From Corynebacterium felinum (GTDB taxonomy: Bacteria; Actinomycetota; Actinomycetes; Mycobacteriales; Mycobacteriaceae), in the NCBI RefSeq assembly GCF_030408755.1, contig NZ_CP047209.1, forward strand, positions 2,480,001 to 2,544,000: a stretch of DNA of 64,000 bases. The letters are read 5' to 3'. Below the pieces are notes generated by a model. It saw only the letters and a list, made by a program, of their open reading frames with translations, searched no databases and had not been told where the DNA came from. Positions 47,969 through 57,143 of the stretch are shown piece after piece; positions within the stretch are counted from its first letter, which is position 1, and every line of letters starts with the position of its first letter. The translations under genes were made by a program, and so were the position numbers.

Positions 47969-48721
47969 TTAGTGTCCTAGTGCAGCTTGTTGGGCAGCAA
48001 TCAGCTCACGGCAGCCCTTCTCCCCGAAGTCGAGCATGGTGGACAGCTGGGTGCGGTTGAAGTTCGCGTGTTCACCAGTGCCTTGGATTTCCACGAAATC
48101 GCCTGCGGCGGTCATGATCACATTCATGTCTACTTCAGCGCGGCAGTCTTCCTCATAGGGCAGGTCGAGGATCACGGTGCCGTCAAGCACACCGACACTG
48201 ACCGCGGCCACAGGTGGCAACAGTGGCTCGCCGGGGACAACACCTTTATCTTTTAGGTAGGAGATGGCGTCGGCAAGCGCGACGTAAGCGCCGGTGATGC
48301 TGGCGGTGCGGGTTCCACCATCAGCTTGCAGCACATCGCAGTCGATCTGGATTGTGTTCTCCCCCAGCGCCTTCAAATCCACAGCCGCACGCAAACTACG
48401 GCCCACGAGGCGGGAAATCTCGTGCGTGCGCCCCTTCACCTTGCCGCGCATCGACTCGCGGGGCATGCGCTCGTGGGTGGCAGCCGGCAGCATCGAATAT
48501 TCAGCAGTCAGCCAGCCCTCCCCGGAATCCTTCTTGAAACGAGGGACACCAGTTTCAACGCTTGCAGTACACATCACGCGCGTATTGCCGTACTCAATGA
48601 GCACAGAACCCGCAGGGTTCGTTGTGAAACCGCGGGTGATTTTCACAGTGCGCAGCTGGTCCACGCCACGCCCATCAGCGCGAGTATATGTGGAGGTTGC
48701 AGGGGTAGTGATTTCAGTCAT
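47969..48721 (-). CDS. rph: Ribonuclease PH
   Basis: This roughly 250-residue phosphorolytic 3'-5' exoribonuclease trims tRNA 3' ends. [16 protein letters not shown], the Arg-rich segment [21 protein letters not shown] (shortened here to its family core) and [19 protein letters not shown] are typical. I use the ATG at 48721 (MTEITTPAT); the ATG three codons upstream has no support. It is the first gene of the rph-rdgB pair. Confidence 0.95.
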   Translation of the reverse strand: MTEITTPATSTYTRADGRGVDQLRTVKITRGFTTNPAGSVLIEYGNTRVMCTASVETGVPRFKKDSGEGWLTAEYSMLPAATHERMPRESMRGKVKGRTHEISRLVGRSLRAAVDLKALGENTIQIDCDVLQADGGTRTASITGAYVALADAISYLKDKGVVPGEPLLPPVAAVSVGVLDGTVILDLPYEEDCRAEVDMNVIMTAAGDFVEIQGTGEHANFNRTQLSTMLDFGEKGCRELIAAQQAALGH

Positions 48722-48769
48722 GCACAACACCCTACCGCACAGCTGAAAAAACTTAAGAGCTTAAAAGGT

Positions 48770-49537
48770 CTACACCTCAAAAATGCCGCCGGGCATCGCA
48801 AGATCAATTGGGCCTGCATAATGCTCGCGCGCCGCCTGCAGCGTCACCTGGGGATCAGCCCACGGCGGGATGTGTGTGAGCACAAGATGCTTCACCCCGG
48901 CCAGTGTTGCAATTTTGCCTGCCTCTGCACCGGAAATGTGCATATCAGGCACCTTCCCTTCGGAAGTATCGCCCCAAGTCGCCTCGCAGAGGAAAAGGTC
49001 GGCATTGCGGGCGCAGTCGATAAGCTCAGTGGTATAGGCAGTATCCCCCGAATAAGCAATCACTTTACCCGTGGCGTTTTCTTCTAGGCGCAAACTGTAA
49101 CTTTCAATCGGATGAATAGCTGTAAACGGAGTAATAGTCACCCGATCAATATGGTGCGGCTTATGCGCCTCCCACGGCAAAAACGCAAAAGTATCACTGA
49201 AATCATCAATACCCTCAGGTATATCAGCGCTCAACCGGCCCATACGCACAGGAGTATCAGAAGGACCCGCACAATAATTACGACCCTTGGCCAGAAACTC
49301 CGGATGGTAGCGACGCCACACCATTAACGAAGGAAAATCCAAACAATGATCAGGATGAAGATGAGAAAAAACCACGTGGGCGTCGCTAGGGTTCTGCACT
49401 GCCTGAAGATTAGCCAAAGCCCCAGGGCCCAAATCCATCACAATGCTCGGGGCATTGTCAAGCTGAATAAGATAGCCCGAGGCGGGATTGCCTGGGGATC
49501 CGAGGCTTCCTGAGCTTCCGAGAACAACGACCTTCAT
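48770..49537 (-). CDS. MBL-fold metallohydrolase (Rv1339-type, possible cyclic-nucleotide phosphodiesterase)
   Basis: This is a 255-residue beta-lactamase-fold hydrolase. The metal motif HLHPDHCLD is near residue 62, with further metal ligands in YSGDTAY and LTHIPPWAD. Position between rph and murI matches mycobacterial Rv1339, which has been described as an atypical class II cAMP phosphodiesterase. Substrate here is inferred from that orthology, not seen in the sequence. Confidence 0.88.
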   Translation of the reverse strand: MKVVVLGSSGSLGSPGNPASGYLIQLDNAPSIVMDLGPGALANLQAVQNPSDAHVVFSHLHPDHCLDFPSLMVWRRYHPEFLAKGRNYCAGPSDTPVRMGRLSADIPEGIDDFSDTFAFLPWEAHKPHHIDRVTITPFTAIHPIESYSLRLEENATGKVIAYSGDTAYTTELIDCARNADLFLCEATWGDTSEGKVPDMHISGAEAGKIATLAGVKHLVLTHIPPWADPQVTLQAAREHYAGPIDLAMPGGIFEV

Positions 49538-49599
49538 GATGGATACTTTCCCACGTTTCGGCGCTGATTGAAAAGAATTTTGCCAAACTGGCGAAAAGA

Positions 49600-50526
49600 T
49601 TACACCCTGCGCCGATGTTCGACACAGGTCACATGTGGTCCAAGGAATCGCTGGGCTAACTGAGCAAACAATTCTGGATCCCCGGTCGCTTCAAACGTCT
49701 TGCTGGGGTTGGGGTTGTTGTCGGCGTCGGCAAGCAAAGAGCGGGCAGAAAGCTCACGCATCACATCTTTCGCAGTCTCCTCCGCCGAACTGACAAGCTG
49801 CACATGATCGCCGATCGCAAGCTGAATCACACCCGACAACAGCGGATAGTGCGTACACCCTAACACCAGCGTGTCCACACCCGCAGCCTGCAACGGCTCC
49901 ACATACGCCTGCGCAATGCCCAAAATCTGGCGGCCAGCCGTGATGCCGCGCTCAACAAAATCCACAAACCTAGGACACGGCTGCGAAAACGCCTCCACAT
50001 GCGGATTAACCGCAAACATTTCCTGGTACGCGCCCGAATTAATCGTCCCCACCGTCCCGATCACCCCGATCTTTCCGTTACGGGTCGAGGAGATCGCGCG
50101 CCGCACAGCGGGCTGAATCACCTCCAAAACTGGGATATCGTAACGCTCACGGGCATCCCGCACACACGCCGCCGACGCCGTATTGCACGCAATCACAATC
50201 ATCTTGCACCCACGCGCAACCAAATCATCCGCAATATCCAGCGCCAACCTGCGCACCTGGGCAATCGGCTTCGGCCCGTACGGGCTGTTCGCAGTGTCCC
50301 CAATATAGATCACAGACTCGTTCGGCATCTGCTCCATAATTGTGCGCGCAACAGTCAACCCCCCAACGCCCGAATCGAAAATCCCAATCGGCGCGTCCGG
50401 GCGCAACAGCGTATCGACGCCGGACTCACCGCCACCCAAAACAGGCAACCGCACCCCCTCCCCAGGTGTCAACGAACGATCAGGGCAGCTGAGATCATCG
50501 GAATCAGTAGAATGCACGCTCCCCAT
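49600..50526 (-). CDS. murI: Glutamate racemase
   Basis: This enzyme makes D-glutamate for peptidoglycan. The first catalytic Cys is in [12 protein letters not shown] and the second in [25 protein letters not shown] is the family start. The frame carries about 45 extra N-terminal residues before that point. I use the ATG at 50526, but an internal start (for example the GTG in GVRLPVL) is possible. Confidence 0.93.
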   Translation of the reverse strand: MGSVHSTDSDDLSCPDRSLTPGEGVRLPVLGGGESGVDTLLRPDAPIGIFDSGVGGLTVARTIMEQMPNESVIYIGDTANSPYGPKPIAQVRRLALDIADDLVARGCKMIVIACNTASAACVRDARERYDIPVLEVIQPAVRRAISSTRNGKIGVIGTVGTINSGAYQEMFAVNPHVEAFSQPCPRFVDFVERGITAGRQILGIAQAYVEPLQAAGVDTLVLGCTHYPLLSGVIQLAIGDHVQLVSSAEETAKDVMRELSARSLLADADNNPNPSKTFEATGDPELFAQLAQRFLGPHVTCVEHRRRV

Positions 50527-50674
50527 CCTACCGCCTTCCCGCACCAGGCTTTAGCGCACTAGTGTAATAAAGTATTGTTAATATCCGAAGTGTTCCTCAA
50601 GGGAACTAAGTACTGAACCTTATAGTGAGTACACACCACGCAATTATTCACCACCACGGGAGTCCTAGCCTTTC

Positions 50675-51529
50675 ATGTTCGCCACCCTGACCCGCCGCCT
50701 CATCGCAACCACCTTGGCCGCGACAGCCTGCCTCAGCCTCAACACCAGCATCTTTGCCCCAGAAGCGCACGCGCAACAAAAGCAGGTCGTCATGTTCGGC
50801 GACTCCCTCCTCGCAAACCCCTACTTCCTCTGGGCCGACCGCTTCCAAGGCCCCGGTAAAGTCACCCCGAACGCCCCCGGCCAGTGGCGCTGCCCCCGCG
50901 GCGAAAACCGCGTAGCCTCCGCACTCGCCCGCCACACCGGCGCCAAAGTCGAAGACTTCGCCTGCACCGGCGCAGTCGCCTACGCCCCCATCGAACAAAA
51001 CAAACGACTCTCCAAACAAGTCACAACCGCCCTCGAACAAAACCAACTCACCCCCAGCACCACCAACGTGCTCATCCAAATCGGTTTCAACGACACCTGG
51101 AAAGCACCCGGCTTCTACAACGTCCAAACGAAAAACTTCGTCGACGAAATGCGCACCCAAGTAGCCCGCATCCGCCAAGCAGCCCCCAACGCCCGCATCG
51201 CATTCCTCGGCTACCCCGCCATGGTCGGCCCCAACGGCGAAGTCTGCGCCATCCACTGGAACAACAGCCCAGCACTACCCATCCAGTTCGGATTCGTCCG
51301 CAGCGCATTCAACTCCGTCCACGACTGGCAACGCCAAGCAGCAAACGCCACTGGGGCAGAATGGATCGACCTCGAAAAAGAATCCTCCGGCCACGACATG
51401 TGCGCACCACAAGACCAGCGCTGGGTCGCCGGAATCTTCGACAACTCCTCCGCCCCCTACAACATCACCACACACCTGACCCACCACGGCAACGACCAAA
51501 TCGCCGGCATCATCGCCCGCAAGATCTAA
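50675..51529 (+). CDS. Secreted SGNH-family hydrolase/esterase
   Basis: This 284-residue protein has a Sec signal peptide ending AHAQ near residue 30. The nucleophile Ser is in FGDSLL (residues about 41-46), the Asn block in QIGFNDTW and the Asp/His pair near the C-terminus in THLTHHGN. The family includes esterases, lipases and acyl-hydrolases acting at the envelope; the substrate is unknown. It is an insertion relative to the mycobacterial gene order between murI and the rhomboid gene. GGGAG lies upstream of the ATG. Confidence 0.88.
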   Translation: MFATLTRRLIATTLAATACLSLNTSIFAPEAHAQQKQVVMFGDSLLANPYFLWADRFQGPGKVTPNAPGQWRCPRGENRVASALARHTGAKVEDFACTGAVAYAPIEQNKRLSKQVTTALEQNQLTPSTTNVLIQIGFNDTWKAPGFYNVQTKNFVDEMRTQVARIRQAAPNARIAFLGYPAMVGPNGEVCAIHWNNSPALPIQFGFVRSAFNSVHDWQRQAANATGAEWIDLEKESSGHDMCAPQDQRWVAGIFDNSSAPYNITTHLTHHGNDQIAGIIARKI

Positions 51530-51543
51530 GACCGAACCTTCCC

Positions 51544-51574
51544 ACCACCCCCAGAAAAATCTTCTGGGGGTGGT
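51544..51574 (+). terminator. Terminator of the SGNH hydrolase gene
   Basis: A 13-bp stem ACCACCCCCAGAA and complement with a 5-base loop, followed by TTTTCC. Confidence 0.85.
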
Positions 51575-51611
51575 TTTCCTTACCCCCTCCCCTCCTTAAG
51601 TTCTCGTGGCT

Positions 51612-52583
51612 TTAAGCTGCGCGTTTGTGGTGGTTGGTCAGTATTGTGTGGATGTGTCGGATTAGTGGGTGGTCTAGTAGGTGGAGGTTGGGGATGTCGT
51701 TTCTGGTTAGGCTGGGGTCTATTTCGTCGGGGTGGTAGCGGATGATGATGTAGCCGTGGTTTTGGATGTGTTTTTCTCTGAATCTTTCGTTTTCTAGGGC
51801 GTTGAGGTTGTTGCGGGTTTTGAACCGTCCGTCGATTTCGACGGCGATGAATCCGTTGACGACTATGTCGATGCGGTAGCTGTTGACTATTACTTGGGTG
51901 TCGATGCTGGTGATTTCTGGGATGTAGTGTTGGGCGTGTTCGATGAGGCGGCGTGCTTTGGTTTCGTAGAGGCTTTCACTGTTGGTTCGTGCGGTTTTTA
52001 GTAGTTGGTGTGCGCGGGGTTTGCCGTGGATGGCTGGCATGTTTTTCAGCTCGTATAGTGCTTGGTTTTTTGTGATGCGTTTGGTGTGAAAGGCTGCTTC
52101 GATGAAGGTCATGGCGATATCTTCATCGGTTTCTAGGGCTACGAGGTCAACGAAGGTGCGGGTGATCGTGGTGGTGCGGATGCCGTTTTCTTCGATGATG
52201 TCTGTTTCGGGTAGTAGCCGTGAGGTGTAGGTGGCGTGTTTGTTGCGTTTGTTTTGTGCTGGGGGTTTCATTTTCCCCGGGAGTGTCAGGTGGATGGTGG
52301 GTAGGGTTTTGGTGTTGGTGATAAAGGGGATGCCGAGCACGCAGGCTGCTGCTCTTCCGGTGAGTACTGCGCTGCGGGTCGTTGAGGCTACGGCATAGCA
52401 GCGTAGTAGGTTTTGGGTGCTGGGTTTTAGTGCGCTGAAGGTGGGGAAGTTGATTGCTCTGGTGGGTGCAAGGCGGAAGATGCGTGGGGGTAGTTTTAGG
52501 TTTTTGCGCAGGTTGAGCAGGTGGTTGTACGGGATGGTAGGTTCGTTCAGTCCGAGGATGGTTGTGTAGTAGAAGGTGTTCAT
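51612..52583 (-). CDS. DUF559-like protein with a PD-(D/E)XK-type C-terminal domain
   Basis: This is a roughly 323-residue protein. The N-terminal half resembles the winged-helix/AbiEi-like part of actinobacterial hypothetical proteins (STTRSAVLTGRAAACVLGIP, TITRTFVDLVAL). The C-terminal part (SYRIDIVVNGFIAVEIDGRF, then YIIIRYHPDEI) has the D...E-x-D pattern of a Vsr/DUF559 endonuclease fold. The ATG at 52583 is chosen over a start 12 codons upstream. Such genes occur in many actinobacterial genomes with unknown role. Directly upstream lies the tandem hairpin array. Confidence 0.65.
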   Translation of the reverse strand: MNTFYYTTILGLNEPTIPYNHLLNLRKNLKLPPRIFRLAPTRAINFPTFSALKPSTQNLLRCYAVASTTRSAVLTGRAAACVLGIPFITNTKTLPTIHLTLPGKMKPPAQNKRNKHATYTSRLLPETDIIEENGIRTTTITRTFVDLVALETDEDIAMTFIEAAFHTKRITKNQALYELKNMPAIHGKPRAHQLLKTARTNSESLYETKARRLIEHAQHYIPEITSIDTQVIVNSYRIDIVVNGFIAVEIDGRFKTRNNLNALENERFREKHIQNHGYIIIRYHPDEIDPSLTRNDIPNLHLLDHPLIRHIHTILTNHHKRAA

Positions 52584-52657
52584 ATTTGTGATGGAAACAT
52601 ACCTGTAGCAGGTTCGCATCTTTAGTAAGAGTTTCTTATATTGTCGCAGGGGTGTAT

Positions 52658-52680
52658 GGGGGTGAAATCCCCCCTTTTTT
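52658..52680 (+). terminator. Short GC hairpin with T-run
   Basis: GGGGGTGAAATCCCCCC followed by TTTTTT looks like an intrinsic terminator on the plus strand, although no plus-strand gene precedes it. It may end an unrecognised transcript. Confidence 0.45.
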
Positions 52681-52688
52681 GTGTTTTC

Positions 52689-53222
52689 TCGTTCGACCTT
52701 TCACATCCTATGGGCCCAAAATCAGGGGTCTGAAACTGGAAAGGTCGAGCAACTCAACTGGGGCGCACACGGGAAGGGGATGGGGTATCCACGCACACAG
52801 CCAACTCGACCTTTCACTCCCAAAGGGCCCAAAATCAGGGGTCTGAAACTGGAAAGGTCGAGCAACCTAACTGGGGCATAAACGGGAAGGGGCTGGGGTA
52901 TCCACGCACACAGCCAGTTCGACCTTTTGCTTCCAATGGGCGCAAAAACTGGGGCTTAAAACTGGAAAGGTCGAGCAACCTAACTGGGGCGCACACGGGA
53001 AGGGGCTGAGGTATCCACACACAGCCAACTCGACCTTTTACTCCCAAAGGGCCCAAAATCCGGGGTCTAAAACTGGAAAGGTCGAGTTGCAAGGCGCAGG
53101 GGTGGGTAACGGGGAGTGCGTGTTTTTGTGCGGGGGTGTTTGCGGGCACAAAAAACTCGACTTTCGCACGTCATCTCCCATGCAGTGTTAGCGGGGTGTG
53201 AGGTGGGAAAGTCGAGTTATCG
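52689..53222. repeat. Tandem 111-113-bp repeat with hairpin arms CTCGACCTTT / AAAGGTCGAG
   Basis: Four consecutive units start at about 52691, 52804, 52917 and 53028. In each, a left arm TCGACCTTT is followed after about 40 bases (including GGGCCCAAAATC and GGGGTCT) by the complementary arm GGAAAGGTCGAG. A linker with GGGGTATCCACGCACACAGCC then leads to the next unit. A fifth degenerate unit (53156-53217) has CTCGACTTTCG and GGAAAGTCGAG. No ORF with recognisable protein is present. The arms are the same as those at 17.5 kb. Confidence 0.8.
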
Positions 53223-53270
53223 CAACGTTGGTGCCAAAGCGTGCCCGGCGCGTTAGAAGGAGGTTGGGGT

Positions 53271-53978
53271 TTATTTTGCGCGTTTTTGGATGCGCTTTGC
53301 TTCCTTTTTTGCCCGAAGTGCCGGTGGGTCGTCGGAGGTGATGAAGGCGCCTGCGATGATTCCGCCGACTGCGCCAAATAGGTGTCCTTGCCAGCTGACT
53401 CCTGCTTCGCCGGGGAATACTCCCCAGACGAGTCCGGAGTACATGAATGCCAGTAAAACTCCGACGAGGACTTGGGAAAAGCTGAGGTTGAAGACTCCGC
53501 GCACGATGAGGTAGGCAAGCCATCCGTAGATCACTCCACTAGCGCCGACGTGTAATGTGCCCACGCCCCCTAGTAGCCAGACTCCCGCACCACCGATGAC
53601 GACTGCGATCATGGTGACTTCCCAGAACACTCGCCGGCCGGAATATCCGACAAGGAATGCAAACAGTGCCCCGGGTACAGTATTGGCGATGAGGTGTGCG
53701 AAGCTTCCGTGTACTAGTGGTGCGGTGAAGACGTGGAGTGCCATGGATGGTTCGAGTGGCACTATGCCGAAGTACTGTAAGGCCCCGCCGAAGATGAACT
53801 CGTTGGCGATGTGGATCGACCAGGTGAGGATGAGGAAACCTAGGGCGATTCGAATTCCTGTCTTTGCGCGGGCACGCGCCGATACGATGCCGGGTATGGG
53901 GCTGTTCGGTGCGGGGGACTGGCCGTTGAATGCAGAAAAGGATTCTGGGCCAGTCGAGTAAGGAGGAATAGTGCTCAT
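53271..53978 (-). CDS. Rhomboid-family intramembrane serine protease
   Basis: This 235-residue membrane protein has a cytoplasmic N-end of about 45 residues followed by six membrane segments. The catalytic Ser is in HVGASGVIYG, the His in WQGHLFGAVGG, and the conserved HGSFAHLIANT loop is present. It corresponds in position to Rv1337. The natural substrate is unknown. Confidence 0.92.
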   Translation of the reverse strand: MSTIPPYSTGPESFSAFNGQSPAPNSPIPGIVSARARAKTGIRIALGFLILTWSIHIANEFIFGGALQYFGIVPLEPSMALHVFTAPLVHGSFAHLIANTVPGALFAFLVGYSGRRVFWEVTMIAVVIGGAGVWLLGGVGTLHVGASGVIYGWLAYLIVRGVFNLSFSQVLVGVLLAFMYSGLVWGVFPGEAGVSWQGHLFGAVGGIIAGAFITSDDPPALRAKKEAKRIQKRAK

Positions 53979-54035
53979 AATGTGTACTGATTTTACTTCG
54001 CTTATCGTGGTCTGGCACCGTGGCGGGCTGTTTGC

Positions 54036-54995
54036 TCAGGTGAGGGCGATTTCACTGTAGGCGACGGGGGCGCCGGGATGCTGGGTGTTAGGTTGAGCCT
54101 TGACGACGGCGTCGACAAGCGCGCGGGCAACGAGCACGCTCGCAGCTTGACAGAGTTGTCCCAGTTGAGCCACGGATACTCCTGTTGCTTCGGGGGCAGT
54201 TGACATGCAAAACAGGGTGTCGCCATCAAGGGGGGAATGGGCGGGGCGTACCGCAATCGCAATCCCATCATGCCCGACCATCGCCACCCGTTTTGCCTGC
54301 GCTTTTGTCAATGGTGCGTTCGTCGCAATCACCCCGATCGTGGTGTTGAGCTTTGTGCCTAGCGGGACAAGTTTTTCAAACTTCTCCACATCAACTTTGT
54401 GCTTCGCGTCAGCCCATAAGCACCCGGTGTCGGGGTCAACCACACTGCCCACGGGATTGGCCACAATGCCTACCGACATCATCCACGAACCAATCTGCTG
54501 CGAACTTTGACCGAAACCACCCCGCAACACACCAGCAGATGCACCACAGCCAGCACCTACCGAACCAGAATCGCAGGATGCCGGATTAGCAAGCGCCGCT
54601 TGTGCTGCCGCATAACCATCAGCCACAGTCGGACGATGAGCCGGATCGCCCACCAACAAATCAAAAATCACCGCGGCGGGCACAATCGGAACAATCGGAC
54701 CCGGCGTATCTTCGAGCACCCGAAACCCAATACCATGTTCCTCAAGCGCCCGCATCACCCCGTCAGCCGCCGCCAAACCATAAGCGGAACCGCCCGACAA
54801 ACACACCGCATGCACCCTACTGACAGTATTGTGGGGCTCTAAAAGATCCGTCTCCCGCGTCCCCGGTCCCCCGCCGCGCACATCTACAGCACAGGTTGCA
54901 GACTCCGGTGCCACAATCACCGTGCACCCTGTATCCCCCAAACTCTGATGCGCTACCTGAATCCCCGGCACATCACTGAAAAACCCACTCGGCAT
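54036..54995 (-). CDS. P1-family peptidase (DmpA/S58-type aminopeptidase)
   Basis: This is a roughly 319-residue N-terminal-nucleophile hydrolase that cleaves itself and then acts as an aminopeptidase. Family features are VRGGGPGTRETDLL, CLSGGSAYGLAAADGV and the later Gly-rich GVIATNAPLTKAQA before the self-cleavage region. Corresponds to Rv1333 by position. The start is the ATG at 54995, behind AAGGTGAAGGTGG. Confidence 0.88.
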   Translation of the reverse strand: MPSGFFSDVPGIQVAHQSLGDTGCTVIVAPESATCAVDVRGGGPGTRETDLLEPHNTVSRVHAVCLSGGSAYGLAAADGVMRALEEHGIGFRVLEDTPGPIVPIVPAAVIFDLLVGDPAHRPTVADGYAAAQAALANPASCDSGSVGAGCGASAGVLRGGFGQSSQQIGSWMMSVGIVANPVGSVVDPDTGCLWADAKHKVDVEKFEKLVPLGTKLNTTIGVIATNAPLTKAQAKRVAMVGHDGIAIAVRPAHSPLDGDTLFCMSTAPEATGVSVAQLGQLCQAASVLVARALVDAVVKAQPNTQHPGAPVAYSEIALT

Positions 54996-55115
54996 AACCA
55001 CCTTCACCTTTCTCACCTGCGCGAAACCTCAGGTGTGCGCACCCATCAACGGTACGCACACCAGAAAAATCATTCTAGTAATACACGCGAACACACGCAG
55101 CGCGGTGAGAATGCG

Positions 55116-55667
55116 CTACTGGAGTGGAAGCTCCCCCATCATTGCCGTGAGCAAAGAATCTTGGTTAAACGCCAACCACTCCACCAAGTTATCCCGATCC
55201 GACTGCTGCTCAGCATCTGTCACTTCAGAGGCGGCGAAGAACAAACGCATATCGTTTAATGCCCGCAACCAATGGTGCGCCTCCTCCTCACTAATACTGA
55301 TGCTCTCGCTGCCCTGCGGGCCTACCGCGAAACAAATCAGAGAAAGGCTTTCTAGCTTCGCTTTCGTAATGTCGCACTCATGCAGCGAACGCAACAACGA
55401 ATTATCACCCTCATATTCCTCATCCCCGGCGCGCTCAAAGTCAGGTAAAAGACGAGCAAGGCCTGGGTCTTGGGGTGCGTCTTTATGTCCCGAGGGCATA
55501 CCTGTGAGTTCGGCCAGTTCGTCTTTCGGGGCGGTACGGGCGCGCTCCATCAGCGCATCCGCGACGGTAGCGGCGACGTTGCCTAATACTTCCCGTTCGA
55601 TGGGTTCTAGGATGCACGAATATTTCGTGCCCTTGAGTAGGGATTTTTTCTTCTTCCACGCCTGCAT
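55116..55667 (-). CDS. DUF2017 family protein
   Basis: This is a 183-residue protein related to Rv1332. EPIEREVLGNVAATVADALMER and YEGDNSLLRSLHECDITKAK match the DUF2017 family. It follows clpS by about 11 bases in the same direction, an arrangement conserved in Actinobacteria, so a link to ClpS-dependent proteolysis is possible but not proven. I use the ATG at 55667, which lies behind clpS and gives the family N-terminus. Confidence 0.87.
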   Translation of the reverse strand: MQAWKKKKSLLKGTKYSCILEPIEREVLGNVAATVADALMERARTAPKDELAELTGMPSGHKDAPQDPGLARLLPDFERAGDEEYEGDNSLLRSLHECDITKAKLESLSLICFAVGPQGSESISISEEEAHHWLRALNDMRLFFAASEVTDAEQQSDRDNLVEWLAFNQDSLLTAMMGELPLQ

Positions 55668-55678
55668 AGTGTTTACTA

Positions 55679-55999
55679 TTACCCCGCTTGCTGCATCGTT
55701 GCCCATAGACCGGCGGTTTGCAGCTTTTTCACGTCGATTTCTACTTTGTCTTTCTCACCGGAGCTCACAGCGGCTTTACCTTCTGTGTGAACCTGCATCA
55801 TCAATTCCATGGCGCGTTTTTTGTCGTAGCCGAGCACGGTTTGGAAGACGTAGGTGACGTAGCTCATCAGGTTGACGGGGTCGTCCCACACGATACACAT
55901 CCAAGGGAGGTTTTCGCTCGTGGCTACCTCAACGACCAGGTCCTGTTCGAGTTCAGGTGTGGCCATGGGGGAGGCGCACATCGGAGTGGAGGTATTCAT
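55679..55999 (-). CDS. clpS: ATP-dependent Clp protease adaptor ClpS
   Basis: This 106-residue adaptor delivers N-degron substrates to the ClpC/ClpA-ClpP machine. [40 protein letters not shown] and the C-terminal [10 protein letters not shown] are the ClpS signature. Confidence 0.95.
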   Translation of the reverse strand: MNTSTPMCASPMATPELEQDLVVEVATSENLPWMCIVWDDPVNLMSYVTYVFQTVLGYDKKRAMELMMQVHTEGKAAVSSGEKDKVEIDVKKLQTAGLWATMQQAG

Positions 56000-56303
56000 G
56001 CTTTCTAAGAATAGTCGTTGCTGCTTTCTTCGGCGAAAGAGTTGGGTAAATTGAGGGAGATTTTTTGCCTGTGTCGCCTTCGTCCTTTCTCTTTTGCTGC
56101 AGGTGGGGATATGAATCTGTAGGTGCGGGATTGGTGAATGCGATTCTTACAGTCATAATTGCGGGTATGATGTATGTCGCATGATCTACACCACCGTGGG
56201 TCTTTTTCACGGCTGCGATTTGGAATATGCCCCATGTATGGTGCTCATTGTTTCATCAAGCGGGGTGTAGTGTTTCGTTTCTACCAAAGAGAGGTCAAAG
56301 GTA
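56000..56303. other. Intergenic region between clpS and CAP-like gene
   Basis: 304 bases between divergent genes. Promoters for both must lie here. TCAAAGGTAGTG at the right end contains the ribosome site for the following GTG. No other feature is supported. Confidence 0.35.
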
Positions 56304-56882
56304 GTGAATACACCTATGATGCGAGGTGCCGGCATTAATATGCGCGCGGTGTTATCGGGCAATCCTGAGGCGATTGCTCAAATTCAGCGTGTGCTTTCGG
56401 TGTTTATGGCGGTGGTGACTTTTGCAAGTGCGACTGTGTCTACGCTGCAAAGTGGTGCTGGCGTTTCTTCCTCACCTTTGGCTCAGGCAGAACAGCCCGG
56501 CTTGGATTCCCTCGTGCAGCCTTTGGATACTTATCGGGTGTGGGAAGACGCGACGATTCGCAACGATATTGTTTATATTTTGAACCGTTCGCGCACCGAT
56601 ACTGCCCGCCCTATCGTGCACAGTGATTTTGGATTGAGTATGCAGGCACAAAAGTGGGCGGAGCGTAATGCCACCACAGATTCCTATGCAGAAACCCCCG
56701 CGCAAGTGGTGATGGTTCAAGCGGTGCTTCCTTCCAAGGGTGCCTCGGCAGCTAAGTTTTTAGAGGTGTGGTTCAACGATCCGGCAAGCCAGAAAGCTCT
56801 CGCGCGTAAAGATGTAAACAGCATTGGGGTGGGTGTGGCTAGTGCTGGGGATAAAACTTATGCTGTGATTCAGCTCAGCTAG
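56304..56882 (+). CDS. Secreted or membrane-anchored CAP/SCP-like protein
   Basis: This is a 192-residue protein with a hydrophobic segment at about residues 30-48 (VLSVFMAVVTFASATVSTL) acting as signal or anchor. The remainder resembles a reduced CAP (cysteine-rich secretory/SCP) domain: ILNRSRTDTARPIVHSDFGLS, KWAERNA, VWFNDPASQKAL and GVGVASAGDKTYAVIQL. The usual CAP His/Glu pair is not obvious, so activity is doubtful. Start is GTG at 56304 behind AAAGG. It is transcribed towards pncB. Confidence 0.75.
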   Translation: MNTPMMRGAGINMRAVLSGNPEAIAQIQRVLSVFMAVVTFASATVSTLQSGAGVSSSPLAQAEQPGLDSLVQPLDTYRVWEDATIRNDIVYILNRSRTDTARPIVHSDFGLSMQAQKWAERNATTDSYAETPAQVVMVQAVLPSKGASAAKFLEVWFNDPASQKALARKDVNSIGVGVASAGDKTYAVIQLS

Positions 56883-57143
56883 TTTTTCTCGTTACGCTCG
56901 CGCCCTGTCGTCCGTGCGGTAACCCGTGCGGTAACCCCTGTGTGAGCTGAAGGAAAAGCTACTGAAAAAATACCTTGCGATCTTGCTTTTCTTGTTTTCC
57001 CTACCCCCAAAGCAAGTTAGTGTATATTTAACAATAACAAAGGGATTGTGAACACTCAGCTCACCTTCCTTCACACCCCTCCACCCCACACGCACCCTGC
57101 CTACGCCCTAGGCAGAATGCACAAGAATAGTCGAGGCAGTACG

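Noticed and set aside
52652-53149. Short ORFs within the 113-bp tandem repeat
   Set aside because: They repeat the same peptide because the DNA repeats. There is no codon bias, no ribosome site and frames are broken by the 111-base unit.
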